The notes below the pieces were generated by a model. That model made no database searches and was not told the DNA's origin. It was given only the letters and a program-made list of their open reading frames with translations. From Vicia villosa (Eukaryota > Streptophyta > Magnoliopsida > Fabales > Fabaceae), in NCBI RefSeq assembly GCF_029867415.1, contig NW_026705331.1, forward strand, positions 124,001-188,000: 64,000 nt of DNA, given 5' to 3'. The translations under genes and the position numbers were made by a program. This document shows positions 10,613 through 22,221 of this stretch, piece by piece (position 1 is the first letter of the stretch; each line of letters begins with the position of its first letter).

Positions 10613-13600
10613 ATGGAATCTGAGACAAGCATCAAGAACCTCGAAGCACAGAACGCCCAAGTTCAAGTGGCAATTCTGGAACTAGCAAAGGGGCAACAAG
10701 AACTGAAAGCCCTGATAATCAAGAAGAAAAAGAAGCCCAAAGGATCTGTAGGCTTGAGTCACCTGAAAAGGAAGATCAAAATCCCAGTCAAAAAGTTCAA
10801 AAAGCCACCGATCCCTGAAACAGTCGGTGATGGTGAACAAGAAGACAATCAAAGCAACCAGGGTTCTGCTAAGCCCTCTCTCTCTTCAAATGAAGAAGAT
10901 GATCATTCTGGGGACGAACCGGATGATGACAAATACCAACAGCTGGAAGACCGTATGAAAGCTATGGAGATACAAAAAGTATCTGGTTTAGATTTCAATG
11001 ATCTGGGGCTTATCTCGGATGTTGTTATCCCTCCAAAATTCAAAGTTCCTGTCTTTGCAAAATATGATGGAGTTTCTTGCCCGAAACTACATCTGAGATC
11101 CTATGTGAGGAAGATACAACCTCATACAACAGATAACAAATTGTGGATTCACTTCTTCCAAGAAAGTCTGTCGGGTACACAACTCGAGTGGTACTACCAG
11201 CTGGAAAATACCAAGGTTCATACTTGGGAAGAATTAGCTGCTGCTTTTTACAAACAGTACCAATACAATGCTGATCTTGCGCCAACCCGTACTCAACTAA
11301 GGGGCATGTCTATGGGACCAAAAGAAAGTTTCAAAGGATATGCACAAAAGTGGAGAGATATGGCTGGAAGGGTTCAACCACCCTTATCTGATCGCGAGCT
11401 AGTCGACATGTTCATGGGCACTTTAACTGGCCCTTTCTATAGCCATTTGCTGGGAAACTCATCATCAGGTTTCACTGACCTGATACTGACTGGAGAACGT
11501 GTCGAAAGTGGCATTCAAAATGGAAAAATTCAAATAGGTTCCTCCTCTGGTACTACAAAAAGGCCCATCAGCGGGAGAAATGAGGTCAATGCAACATAAA
11601 TTCAGAAAAGTCGCAAAAGTGAGCAGCATCAATCTGTAGGGGCAGTTCTGATCTCCGCATCTGCACCTCAAAAAGATCAACAGCCAAAATATACGCATCG
11701 ACCAGATGCACCAAGAAGAAATTTCACCAGAATCAACATGCCAATCTCTCAGGCATTGCAGCACTTGCTAAAAGCAGATCTGATCACATTAAAAGGTCCT
11801 CCAAAGAATGTCAACACTTCCTCTCCGAATTATCGCCCTGATGCGACATGTGCCTATCACTCAAACTGTCCAGGACATGACGCAGATCACTGCTGGGCCT
11901 TGAAAAATAAAATACAAGATATGATAGATGCTGGGGAAATTGAGTTCGATCCTCCAGAAACTCCAAATGTCATCACTGCACCTATGCCAAAGCATGACAA
12001 AACTGTTAACGCTATCCTGGACACTGTTTACATCTATGATGTGAACGAATTATCAACTCCACTCTGCGAAGTCAAAGGAAAGCTAATCCAAGCTGGTTAC
12101 TTTCCAGGGTGTGACCCCGACTGCTTTTATTGCTCATACCTGCCCAATGGTTGTGAAAATCTGAGGATGGGAATTCAAAAGTGGATGGATCGTCGTATCA
12201 TTATGTTTGAGAGGCTCCCTTCTATGGACGTGTTGTGCGAAGTCTTTGCAAACGGGATGAGAATAGAGGATGCCTCAGTGATCTCCAGCTTACCATTCAA
12301 AATCTCTGCCAAGGCTCCATTCAAAATTTCTGCTACACTCAAAGTGGCATCAGTAGTCATTGCTAGTCCAACTCCATTTCCATACTCCTCAGACAAAGCT
12401 GTCCCATGGGGATACGACACTAATGTTTATGTTCATGGAGTTAAGCAGGGTACCTCGACTGAAGAGGCCGCAAAGTTAACTACTCCAACTGTGGGTAATA
12501 TTGTGGGTACCAGCAAGATCACGAGAAGTGGAAGAATCTTTTCACCAGAAATTTCTCCAAATGTTGCTGCTGGTCCAGTCCGAGTCCCAGTTCCTAATCA
12601 AGATAACAACGCTCGAGGCAAAGAGCCACAAGTTGAACAAGTTCAAACCCCGGTGGAGATCACTGCTGAGGATCCATCAAAGCAAGAAATGGAGGAAATA
12701 TTGAAAATCATCTGCAAGAGTGATTACAATATTGTTGAGCAACTAGGGCACACCGCTTCAAAAATCTCAATGCTATCTCTGCTAAAATATTCAGAAGCTC
12801 ATGCCAAAGCTCTGATGAAGTTCCTTAAAGCCGCGCATGTGCCTCAAGAGATCTCAGTCGACCAATTTGAGAATTGTGTTGCCAATCTAACCGTGAACAA
12901 TGGTCTCGGTTTCTCTGATGTGGATCTAACCCCTGCTGGAAAAAATCACAACAAAGCCCTACATATCTCCATTGAATGCAATGGCACCACTTTATCTCAT
13001 GTGCTAGTAGATAACAGTTCTTCTTTGAACGTGTTACCGAAAACAGTACTAGAAAAGCTTGACTTCGAAGGAATTGTGTTACAACCAAGTGATGTTGTGG
13101 TAAGAGCCTTTGACGGGTCAACAAGAACGGTATACGGAAAAGTGAATCTCCCAATCAGAGTGGGTTCTCAAATCTTCGATTCTATCTTTTACGTAATGGA
13201 AATTCACCCAGCCTACTCCTGTTTACTTGGACGCCCTTGGATACATGGGGCAAACGCTGTAACTTCTACCCTGCATCAGAAGTTAAAATATCCAGTAAAA
13301 GGAAAGATTGTCACAGTCTATGGCGAAGAGGAATATGTGGTTAGTCACCTAAGCAATTCCAAATATGTTGAGTTGGAAGACGAATTCATCGAAACTCCAT
13401 ACCAATCTTTTGAGGTGGTCTCTCCAGATGTCTCTACCACCAAGCATATTCCTGCTACTCCAACTACAACTATGGCTTCTCTCAAAGATGCCAAAGCCAT
13501 GATTGAACAGGGTGATCGCACAGTATGGGGACAGCTTCTCGATAAACCCTACAAGTCTGACAAGCTAGGCCTGGGCTATGATAGTGAAAATCAAAAGAAT

Positions 13601-13648
13601 GATCAAGGTCCTCGTTCTGGAGGATTAATGTCACACTTCGTCAGTTAA
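10613..13648 (+). pseudogene. gag-pro: Ogre gag-protease with in-frame stops
   Basis: A single frame from ATG 10613 (MESETSIKN; an in-frame ATG at 10568 is an alternative) is broken by TAA at 11597-11599 and ended by TAA at 13646-13648. Order: charged coiled-coil N-terminus; Retrotrans_gag capsid domain around 11040-11520 (KLHLRSYVRKIQ, LWIHFFQESLSG, WEELAAAFYKQY); a zinc-knuckle-like CAYHSNCPGHDADHC near 11850; aspartic protease with LVDNSSSLNVLPK near 13005-13045 and LLGRPWIHGANAV near 13225. The protease motif is D-N-S-S-S where the Tat lineage normally has a glycine in third place, so catalysis is doubtful. Both TAA codons could be CAA with C-to-T change. Gag forms the particle and the protease cuts the polyprotein. 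Confidence 0.85.
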
Positions 13649-14385
13649 GAAGTAAACGCTATTGAAGATGAAGGAGTGTTCTTGAACCATATCATTCAGC
13701 CATGTCCAGATGAGATTCCACCCATTTCCATGGGAATGTGGGATGCTGTGGGAGAACCAAGTGACGGGTATAATTATCAGTATACCGCACCTCAGAATTC
13801 TTATATTGCTATGGAAGACACTACCTCGACTGGATGGGGTGATCAAATTGAAAATGACGAAAGTTTCACAAGTCCCGTCACTGAGCAATATCAAAATCCA
13901 CCCAAAGAAGTATGGGACACGCTAGGAGAACCCAGCGGCAAATATGACTATATGGTGAAATATTCTGCTCCTCCGAGCTCACAAATTGCTATGAAGGACA
14001 TTGTCCCAACTGGATGGGATGAACATTACGATGACAATTTCGCTTTTGAAAAAGCCAGGGAAATACCAAATAACGAAGGTTGCTTTCTTTCAGAATACAC
14101 TCCTCATCAAGATGCACAAGTCTCTATTCAAAACATCATCCGGACTGCATGGGACGGCCTTATCAAGCATCTCGCTCAGCCAACAGAGATATCTCAGCCT
14201 GGGCTCTCGTATCCAGCAGAGTATATCCCTTATCCCGAAGGATCACCGGCTCATTTTCCCACTAATGAAATCAATGCTTTGGAAGATGAAGAAGACAACT
14301 GCAACTGGAACAGCTGGATACTCCCTGCTCACAACAGTGGATTGAACAACTGGAAAGCTGAGGATGTGATCTCCTCTGACCAGGA
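13649..14385 (+). CDS. Ogre post-protease spacer with divergent ~60-residue repeats
   Basis: This continues the gag-protease frame after the TAA at 13646 and stays open to the predicted splice donor at 14386. It contains at least two clear repeats: MWDAVGEPSDGYNY ... IAMEDTTSTGWGD (from about 13737) and VWDTLGEPSGKYDY ... IAMKDIVPTGWDE (from about 13911). A third weaker copy has IQNIIRTAWDG near 14130. It is acidic and aromatic-rich with no recognisable enzyme motif. In Ogre a region of this kind separates protease from RT. Its function is unknown; a tether or a binding array are both possible. Confidence 0.6.
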
Positions 14386-14650
14386 GTAAATGCCATTTCC
14401 TGTTTTCTTTGTGTATATTGTGCAAAGATAAAAATGGTTCCTGAACAATCGAACCATGAGCCTGAAAGCCGTGTGCCTTGCCCAAAGCACACTGGCCCTT
14501 CTATAAGGGCTTATCATATCATGATCATGTGCATTCAATAAAATCATGGGACGCTTGCATATTTAAAATTTTGTGATCCTTTTTCTTTCTTTCTTCGCTT
14601 TCAAATAGCTATGTTTTTTCTTCACACACACTCACATAACTAACATGCAG
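14386..14650 (+). other. Ogre intron between protease and RT
   Basis: Donor CAGGA|GTAAATG at 14386 and acceptor AACATGCAG|A at 14650 bound 265 bp. The upstream frame ends GA and the downstream exon begins with A followed by whole codons (FTYTLDP), so splicing joins the two frames exactly and removes the TAA at 14387. The interior is T-rich. A spliced intron at this place is an established Ogre feature; the boundaries here are my reading. Confidence 0.7.
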
Positions 14651-17439
14651 ATTCACATACACTCTGGATCCAGTCAACAACGATTCTGCTATTGCCCGTC
14701 ATGACTTTGAAAGTCCGATCTACCAAACTGAGGACGAAAGTGAGGAAGATTGTGAAGTGCCAAGAGAAATTGCAAGGCTGCTAGAACAAGAAGACAAGGC
14801 CATACAGCCTCACGAGGAGCCAATTGAGGTCATCAACTTGGGCAGCAACGAAGAAAAGAAAGAAGTCAAAATAGGGGCTGATTTAGAACACAGCATCAAG
14901 CAAAGACTGATTCAAATGCTGCGAGACTACGTCGAGATATTCGCCTGGTCCTATGAAGATATGCCAGGCCTTGACACGGACATTGTAGTTCATCGCCTGC
15001 CAATCAAAGAAGGTAGCACTCCAGTCAAACAGAAACTACGAAGGAGTAGGCCTGATATGTCAAAAAAGATCAAAGACGAGGTTGAAAAACAGTTCAATGC
15101 CGGATTCCTAAAAGTTGTAAGTTATCCTCCTTGGATAGCTAACATCGTGCCTGTACCTAAAAAAGACGGGAAAGTCAGAATGTGCGTGGACTACAGAGAT
15201 CTGAACCGGGCAAGCCCCAAAGATGATTTCCCTTTACCACACATCGATGTACTGGTTGACAATACCGCACAATGCAAGGTATTCTCCTTTATGGACGGAT
15301 TCTCAGGGTACAATCAAATCAAGATGGCACCCGAAGACATGGAAAAAAAAACCTTCACAACACCCTGGGGAACCTTTTGTTACAAAGTAATGCCCTTTGG
15401 TCTGAAAAACGCAGGAGCAACCTTTCAACGTGCAATGGTAGCGCTATTTCATGATATGATTCATCAAGAAATAGAGGTGTATGTCGATGACATGATTGCA
15501 AAATCCAACACCGAGGAAGAACATCTGGGTCATTTACACAAGTTGTTTGACAGACTCAAGAAATACAAGTTGCGACTGAACCCAAATAAGTGTACCTTTG
15601 GAGTAAGATCCGGCAAACTCTTAAGTTTCATCGTCAGCAGCAAAGGTATTGAGGTTGATCCCGCCAAGGTTAAAGCCATTCAAGAAATGCCTATACCTCG
15701 TACCGAGAAACAAGTCAGAGGATTCTTGGGACGTCTAAATTACATCGCCCTATTTATTGCCCACATGACTACTACTTGTGTGCCGATCTTCAAACTGTTG
15801 AAGAAAATTCAAGTGGAAAGGTGGAATGACAAATGCCAGTTAGCCTTTGACAAAATCAAAGAATATCTCCAAAAACCTCCAATCTTGTTGCCACCTGTGG
15901 AAGGCAGACCTCTGATAATGTACCTAACTGTGTTAGAAGACTCAATGGGGTGTGTACTAGGACAACATGACGAATCCGGCCGAAAGGAGCACGCAATCTA
16001 CTATCTTAGCAAAAAGTTTACCGATTGTGAAACAAGATACTCACTACTCGAAAAAACTTGTTGTGCCTTAGCTTGGGCGGCTCGCCGACTAAGACAGTAC
16101 ATGCTAAATCACACCACTTTCCTAATCTCCAAGATGGATCCCATCAAATACGTGTTCGAAAAACCTGCTCTCTCTGGAAGAATAGCGAGATGGCAAATGA
16201 TCTTAACAGAATATGACATTCAATACACTTCACAAAAAGCAATCAAAGGAAGTGTGGTAGCTGATCATCTGGCTCATCAAGCAGTGGATGATTATCAAGC
16301 ATTGAACTTTGACTTCCCAGACGAAGACATTATGCTAGTCAATGACTACAAACAACCAGGACCAGAAGAAGGACCCGAGCCAGGATCCCGATGGACTATG
16401 GTTTTTGACGGAGCTTCTAATGCACTTGGCAATGGCATCAGAGCTGTGATCATTTCCCCCGCAGGAGGTCATACACCATTCACTGCCAGGTTATGCTTCA
16501 ATTGCACTAACAATATAGCCGAATACGAAGCATGTATTCTGGGTCTTAAAGCTGCAATCGATCTAAGAATCAAATTCCTGGAAGTCTACGGAGACTCGGC
16601 CTTGGTAATCTACCAAGTCAAAGGGGAATGGGACACGAAGCACCCGAATCTAATTCCTTACAAAGAATATGTGCTGAGTTTGATTCCTTACTTCGAAGAA
16701 ATCACTTTCGAACACATCCCACGCGAGGAAAATCAACTAGCTGATGCTTTAGCTACCATGTCATCCATGTTCAAAGTCAGGTGGGACAACGAGGCGCCTA
16801 TGATCACCATTTACAGGCAAGATGAACCATCCTATTGCAATGAGATCGATACCGAAGGAACCGAGGAAAAACCATGGTTCCATGAAGTAAAAAGATATCT
16901 CGAAGCTCAGGAGTACCCTGAAGGGGCATCCATTAACGACAGAAAGTTTCTAAGGAGATTTGCTGCCAAATTCTTTCTAAGCAATGGAACCTTATACAAA
17001 CGCAACCATGACTCGACTTTACTTCGCTGTGTAAACAAGAAGGAAGCAAAACAGATCATGAAAGAAATACACAATGGTGCCTTCGGTACTCATTCCAGTG
17101 GACATACAATGGCTAAAAAGATCCTTAGAGCAGGTTATTACTGGTCTACCATGGAAACAGACTGCCATCATCACTCCCGAACATGTCACAAATGCCAGAT
17201 ATACGCTGACAAAGTACATATACCTCCAGTTCCATTAAGCGTCCTGACGGCTCCTTGGCCTTTTGCAATGTGGGGTATTGATATGATTGGAGAAATCAAA
17301 CCTACTGCCTCCAACGGACATCGCTTTATCCTGGTCGCTATTGACTACTTCACAAAGTGGGTAGAAGCAGCTTCATTTGCTTCTGTTACCAAGAATATGG
17401 TGGCCCGGTTCATCAAATACAATCTCATTTGTCGGTACG
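14651..17439 (+). pseudogene. pol: Ogre RT, RNase H, archaeal-type RNase H and integrase N-terminal part
   Basis: Frame is open from the acceptor at 14650 to the Athila insertion. RT has RMCVDYRDLN, FMDGFSGYNQI, MPFGLKNAGATFQ and the catalytic VYVDDM at about 15477-15497. The usual gypsy RNase H (AIYYLSKKFTDCETRY) follows near 15990-16250. A second, archaeal-type RNase H begins WTMVFDGASNALGNGI near 16390, continues NIAEYEACILGL and ends REENQLADALA; this duplicate is diagnostic of Tat/Ogre. The integrase zinc finger H-H-C-C (HNGAFGTHSSGH, CHKCQ) lies near 17070-17200 and the first catalytic Asp in MWGIDMIGE near 17270. The frame breaks at 17440, just before the segment with the second Asp, which resumes at 29397. 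LLSFIVS near 15620 has Ser where Gly is usual. Confidence 0.92.
17435..17439. repeat. Athila target-site duplication, left copy
   Basis: GTACG immediately left of the Athila LTR. The identical GTACG is at 29392-29396, so the insertion is exact and unrearranged. Confidence 0.95.
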
Positions 17440-18879
17440 TGATCGGAAAATAGCAAGTGTACTACTTTTGTTACCGATGTAGTTATTAAAATGGAGTTGA
17501 ATCCAAGTATCGATCACAAGGACTGCGGATAAAATATAAGCCAGGACTAAATTTCAATTGAACAAAAAGCTATTGTGGTTTTTGATTTTCTTGATAAAAC
17601 TACTAACTGTTTATAATTAAAAACGATAAGTAATTGATGATTTGGTTCACAAATGAGAAGGCATGCTAAGGTTGATGTATAAATCTTATGTAACTCCTTG
17701 AGAACACCGTTGTTCATGAAAAGATGTGACTACAATTGAGTATCAATTCCATAAAATAGTTTTCCCTAATTCCTTAGTGGAGAACTTATTAATACTTAAA
17801 AGTCAAGTTCAATTCCTCAATAATTGAATTTAGTATTAAGGCATTATGCATCGTAATCTAGAATGAATGATCACTATGGTGAAATCCTTATTCCTAAGTG
17901 ATTTACCGGTAATGTTTTGATTCAAAACGCATTAGAGTGGTGTGTCACGCCTAACCCTAATCATAGATCAACAAAATATTTTCCAATATGATGAAGCATG
18001 AAAATCTTTGAATCATAAACTCAAATTATAAAAACATCAAATTCATCACAACGGTTTTAACAAGTCATTACATGAAAAGATTTAGGGACATCACCCTAGC
18101 ATAAAATAGTTTAGCTACTCATAGTGTTTAAGAAAATAACAAGAGTAAATGAAGTCATTACAAGAAATTATCGGTCGATATGATCTCCAATCGCGAGTGC
18201 TCTTGAAGATCTCTTCCAAAACCCTTGATTGCTTTTTCTCTGTAATTCTCTATGCTCAATGATCCAAGATGCCTGGTTCCTTCTTCCTGTTAGGTTTTAG
18301 TAGTGTTGGCAGTCATCCCTCGTATCCGAAAGGTCCAAAATACCCTTAATGAGCTCAAGGCTTTCAAAATATCAAAAGTTAGAACTCTGCCCGCGCCTAC
18401 CAACACGGACTGTGTGCAGGAACACGGGTGCCCGTGTTGGTCAACTGCTGCTTAGCCAAAAAAATCACTTTCTGCTCAGCTTTTCACACGGACCGTGTGC
18501 AGGAACACGGGTGCCCGTGTGAAACCTCTGCCTAGCTTTCAAAAACATCTTTCCAGCCATCTTTTGACACGGCCCGTGTGCATGCACACTGGTGCCCATG
18601 TGAACCTTCTATTTGGCTCTTTCAGCTTCTTTTTCTCGCCTCGGAGTGTCTTAAGTTCCTATCTCATTCCTGGGTCAACCTGGCCAACAACAAACTAACA
18701 ACCAACGCATAAAATGGCACTTTTATAAAACTTAAAACACACTAGCATGCAAAACTCAAACAACCGACAAATTAAGAAACTTATAATAAAACCTATAACA
18801 ATGCCACTTAGTATTACCAAGATTATGACTTTTGGTCGGAAAAAGGTGCGGAAACTTACTAGAAATGGTGACCGATCAC
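17440..18879 (-). repeat. Athila 3' LTR
   Basis: Left-hand LTR, the 3' one in element orientation. It contains three palindromic motifs at 18400-18440, 18482-18524 and 18565-18605. A TTTTATAAAA box at 18721-18730 corresponds to the U3 promoter position. Confidence 0.95.
18400..18605. repeat. Cluster of three ACACGG...CCGTGT palindromes in Athila LTR
   Basis: Each copy has an outer inverted repeat around an inner ACACGGG-TG-CCCGTGT type palindrome. Outer arms differ but remain complementary: CCAACACGG/CCGTGTTGG in copy 1, TTTCACACGG/CCGTGTGAAA in copy 2; copy 3 is imperfect. They lie downstream of the TATA box in transcription direction, so they would be in the 5' leader RNA. Confidence 0.75.
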
Positions 18880-18892
18880 AACCCCACACTTA
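18880..18892 (-). other. Athila polypurine tract
   Basis: Minus-strand AAGTGTGGGGTTG abuts the 3' LTR directly. This is the expected primer site for plus-strand DNA synthesis. Confidence 0.8.
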
Positions 18893-20235
18893 TCTCATTG
18901 CTTGTCCTCAAGTGATGTATCGAGTCAAAACAAAGGTCACCGACGAGACTCTTTTCTCCACAACACAACCAGGTTTTTCGCAAGATTCCTACACTTAGCA
19001 ATCGAGTGTAAGGTTTCCTTCTTCAGACTATCAATGGCATTCCCACTTTCGAACACGCTTTTCACCTGCAAGCTTTTCACACTCTCACAAAATCTCTCCG
19101 GGTTAAAGTATCTACACTCATAGTATCACGGCATGCATATTACTTTCAACTTTGAATAAATCCTCAAATCACTACACACAGAGATTACACACACTTTATG
19201 AGGTCTTAGGGATGTAACGTGGCTTTGGTTTGGTGGGTAAACAAAGAACGGGGTAACAAATGGTTTAGGTGCTCGGCATTACATAGGATTCACTTCTCTA
19301 CTCATTTTGATCTGAATCATAAGAATGGGGTTTGAACCTTTTTCAGATTAAAAGTGGACCGGGGCAAATATCTTATTCTGCTTTGAAATTTAAACCTCTT
19401 TTTGTTGGTTTTCACAAGATCATATTCATCATTTTCTCTCTTTTTTTTTTTTAGATATTCTTTTTTTTTTCTTGCCCCCCTTTTCAATGGTTCACAACCC
19501 CACACTTAGATCCTTTTAGTGTCTTACAAGTGATTAATCATGAATGCCGAGCGATGACATGAACAATGAGATAACGGGTGATAAAAAGACTAACACAATG
19601 AACAAAACAACTATTATGGCTCAAAGGGGGTTAACGATGGATAACATGCATACGGGATGGTTAGAAAGGCTCGGGGTTACGGAGAAAAAACTTGCCTCAG
19701 TGTGTGCTTTCATAGTGTGCTTGTGTTATGAGAAAATACGCAAAATCAAAGTGAATAATGTCATACCTGACTGAGCTCTCATATGGATGTTATAAATTTG
19801 GCTCTGACATCTCACCGGGTAGGTTAAGCTTGCATGCTTCAAAGTGCTCTAGGTGTTCTGCAATTTCCTTTCCTCCAAAGTTCACCATACTCTCTCTTGG
19901 TTCAGTGTTTTCCTCATTGCGTCCAACCTTCTTTTCTTTGATTGTGTCAACTTCCGTGGTGCCTGTAGAGATCAAGTGTGAGATGTGTTGTTCAACCACT
20001 ATCTAGTCATTCGCCCCCCTCCGACTTGTATCCAACCTGGTAACACAATGTCAGCACTACAAACTCGAAATAAACATAAAAACAGAAAGACACAAGAAAA
20101 AGGTTCAAATTAAACAAACTAAACTATGAATTCAAAAACGGAAAGTAAAGCAATCAAGCAAAATAGATCCTCCCCCACACTTGAACTAAACATTGTCTCA
20201 ATGTTTTAATTCCAGTGTGACGGAGATTACCAATC
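18893..20235 (-). other. Athila 3' non-coding region
   Basis: Between the env-position ORF and the polypurine tract I see no convincing gene. There is a long A-rich tract on the element strand (T-runs at about 19438-19473 on the plus strand). At 19494-19506 the plus strand reads CACAACCCCACACTT, a second copy of the polypurine tract complement, 0.6 kb from the real one. Confidence 0.5.
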
Positions 20236-21561
20236 TCACTGATAAGGCGGAGGAGGAGGATCCTGAGGAAATTGCAACATGAGGCGTCGCATCATCTCCT
20301 GGACATCATCCACCACGGCTCCTTGTCTGAACAACTCAACACCCTGTCGTGCTTGCTCGGTGCGGAGAGCGCCAATCTCCGTTTGTACCCACCCCCATTG
20401 ATCCTGGGTCATGGAAGATGATCCAACAGTGTGCTGGAAAAACTGCCGAGGAGGCGGGACAGGGCGATCTTGAGCGGGAAGGTCATCCTCCATGTCGTCA
20501 CCTGCAAAATCATGGTCATGTGGAGGGCTTTCACCCATAAACTCACCTGTTGCTACATATAACCAGTTAGCACGATTTGCAATAGAAACAGAATCAGGTG
20601 CAGGTAGTGCCATAACATGCTGTCCATGGACAGTTAGTGAGTAATACCCAGGCTTTACTATAATCATCCTCTGATTTACAAGAGTTTGCAAATCAATTTT
20701 CTTACCCGGTAATGAAGGCTCATCATTCAACAAGTGGCCATAGTCCAAGTGCTCCGCCAATTGAGAAATCATTACCCCAACTGAAATCTCTCCACTAGAA
20801 GCATAACCAACTTGCTTCAGGTGGTTAGCAGCAAAAGCAGCGACATTCACCCGACTCACCTCAATCATGTTATGCAACAAAAATAGCTCTCTTTTTGCAC
20901 AGACCCCTGTACTATCTCCCCTCCCAAACAAGGTAAAAGCCAAACCTTTCTGAGCATAACGGAAACAAGGGTTATGAATCCCCGAGGCCTTAGCCTTGCT
21001 TGGATTGTACCCAGCTGCACCTGTAATGGCTTCCCAGAATTCACAAGCAGGAAAAGTTTCAGGGGCAGCGCCTGGTCCAGAGGACGGTAATTTCAGTGCC
21101 TCCCCTACCTCTTCCACAGACAACACATGCTTATGCCCAAACATATAAAACTCTAGATCACCAAAGTACTCCATTTCGGAGCCATTCCATTTGTGTCTCA
21201 ATTTGAATTCTACAGTGCTCAGGAATTCCAAAGTTAGGCCCTCATAAGTCGGTGCCTCAAACAGCATAAAAGGTAACATACCGATGTTGTGAAACATCCG
21301 GTAGACTTCATCTTTGAGGCCTAACTTGGTAAGAGTGTCATCACAAATATATCTAGTCGGTAGCAATTTACGTTGCACTAAAATATCATACCTTGCTTTG
21401 TGTTCAGGAAGTGCAAACGTAATGCCATGGGCATTCTCTTCTTGGTCCCCTCTACGAACGGTTGCGCGACTTGGAGCGCGACGGACCCGCTGCCTCGGTT
21501 GGGAGGGTTCGGCAAAATCATCCCGAACATTGCGGCGTGTGGTTGTCTTTCGGGGAGGCAT
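20236..21561 (-). CDS. Athila env-position ORF (ATHILA ORF-1-like)
   Basis: A 441-residue open frame from the ATG at 21561 (MPPRKTTTRRNV). An open 12-codon extension upstream is less likely, because a splice acceptor TTTTTCTTGCAG ends at 21572, ten bases before this ATG. The N-terminus is basic. The middle has GLKDEVYRMFHNIGMLPF and LTLEFLSTVEFKL, patterns of the plant ATHILA family protein found after pol. The C-terminus is Pro/Gln-rich and ends DPPPPPY. No signal peptide or clear membrane anchor is visible, so env describes only its position; function is unknown. It has no stops, unlike pol. Expression from a spliced subgenomic RNA is suggested by the acceptor. Confidence 0.75.
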   Translation of the reverse strand: MPPRKTTTRRNVRDDFAEPSQPRQRVRRAPSRATVRRGDQEENAHGITFALPEHKARYDILVQRKLLPTRYICDDTLTKLGLKDEVYRMFHNIGMLPFMLFEAPTYEGLTLEFLSTVEFKLRHKWNGSEMEYFGDLEFYMFGHKHVLSVEEVGEALKLPSSGPGAAPETFPACEFWEAITGAAGYNPSKAKASGIHNPCFRYAQKGLAFTLFGRGDSTGVCAKRELFLLHNMIEVSRVNVAAFAANHLKQVGYASSGEISVGVMISQLAEHLDYGHLLNDEPSLPGKKIDLQTLVNQRMIIVKPGYYSLTVHGQHVMALPAPDSVSIANRANWLYVATGEFMGESPPHDHDFAGDDMEDDLPAQDRPVPPPRQFFQHTVGSSSMTQDQWGWVQTEIGALRTEQARQGVELFRQGAVVDDVQEMMRRLMLQFPQDPPPPPYQ

Positions 21562-21884
21562 TGTAATAGCTCTGCAAGAAAAAGTTAACAAAAACACACA
21601 AATAACACAAGGAAAAATTCGGAAAAATAAAATTGCACGAAATCAAAAATCTAAACCGATAGAAGTGAAGAGGATGGAGAGTAGAACAACTTTTGTGAAA
21701 GCACTATGGTGTTTTGATGGGTGGTTGATGGTGGTAGGATGAGTTTAGTGAAGGTGGAGGCTAGGGTTTAATGGAAGATGAGAAAGAAAAATGGGAGAAT
21801 GAATGGAAAGAAGAAGAAGATTGGTTATAATGGAGATGGGCCCCACATGGGGTTTTAAAAAAAAATTGAAAAGTCTGTCCCGCA

Positions 21885-22097
21885 CAGCTCACACGGTCCG
21901 TGTCCCTGCACACGGGCGGCCGTGTGAAAAAGCTGGCTGTTGGAATTTGGGGCGTGCTGAGGACAACACGGGCCGTGTTGCTGCACACAGGCGCCCGTGT
22001 TGCTGGTGCTGAAGCCACTTTTAAATTTTTTATTTCTTCTTTTCAGTCTGTTTTCAACACGGGCCGTGTTACTGCACACGGGTGCCCGTGTTGATGG
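21885..22097. repeat. Second cluster of three ACACGG...CCGTGT palindromes
   Basis: Copies at about 21891-21928, 21964-22001 and 22053-22097, in the spacer between pol and the env-position ORF. Arms such as TCAACACGGG and CCCGTGTTGA are mutually complementary and differ between copies. They are the same type as the LTR cluster. Confidence 0.75.
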
Positions 22098-22221
22098 TCT
22101 TCTATGCATCAAAAATGGACACTCTCCGTGCCTTTTTACTCGAGTTGCGTCTACAGTTCCAAACTCTACCACCTACAAAAGAAACGAAATAAAACAAAGA
22201 AAATGAAAGTTAAAGGAAACA

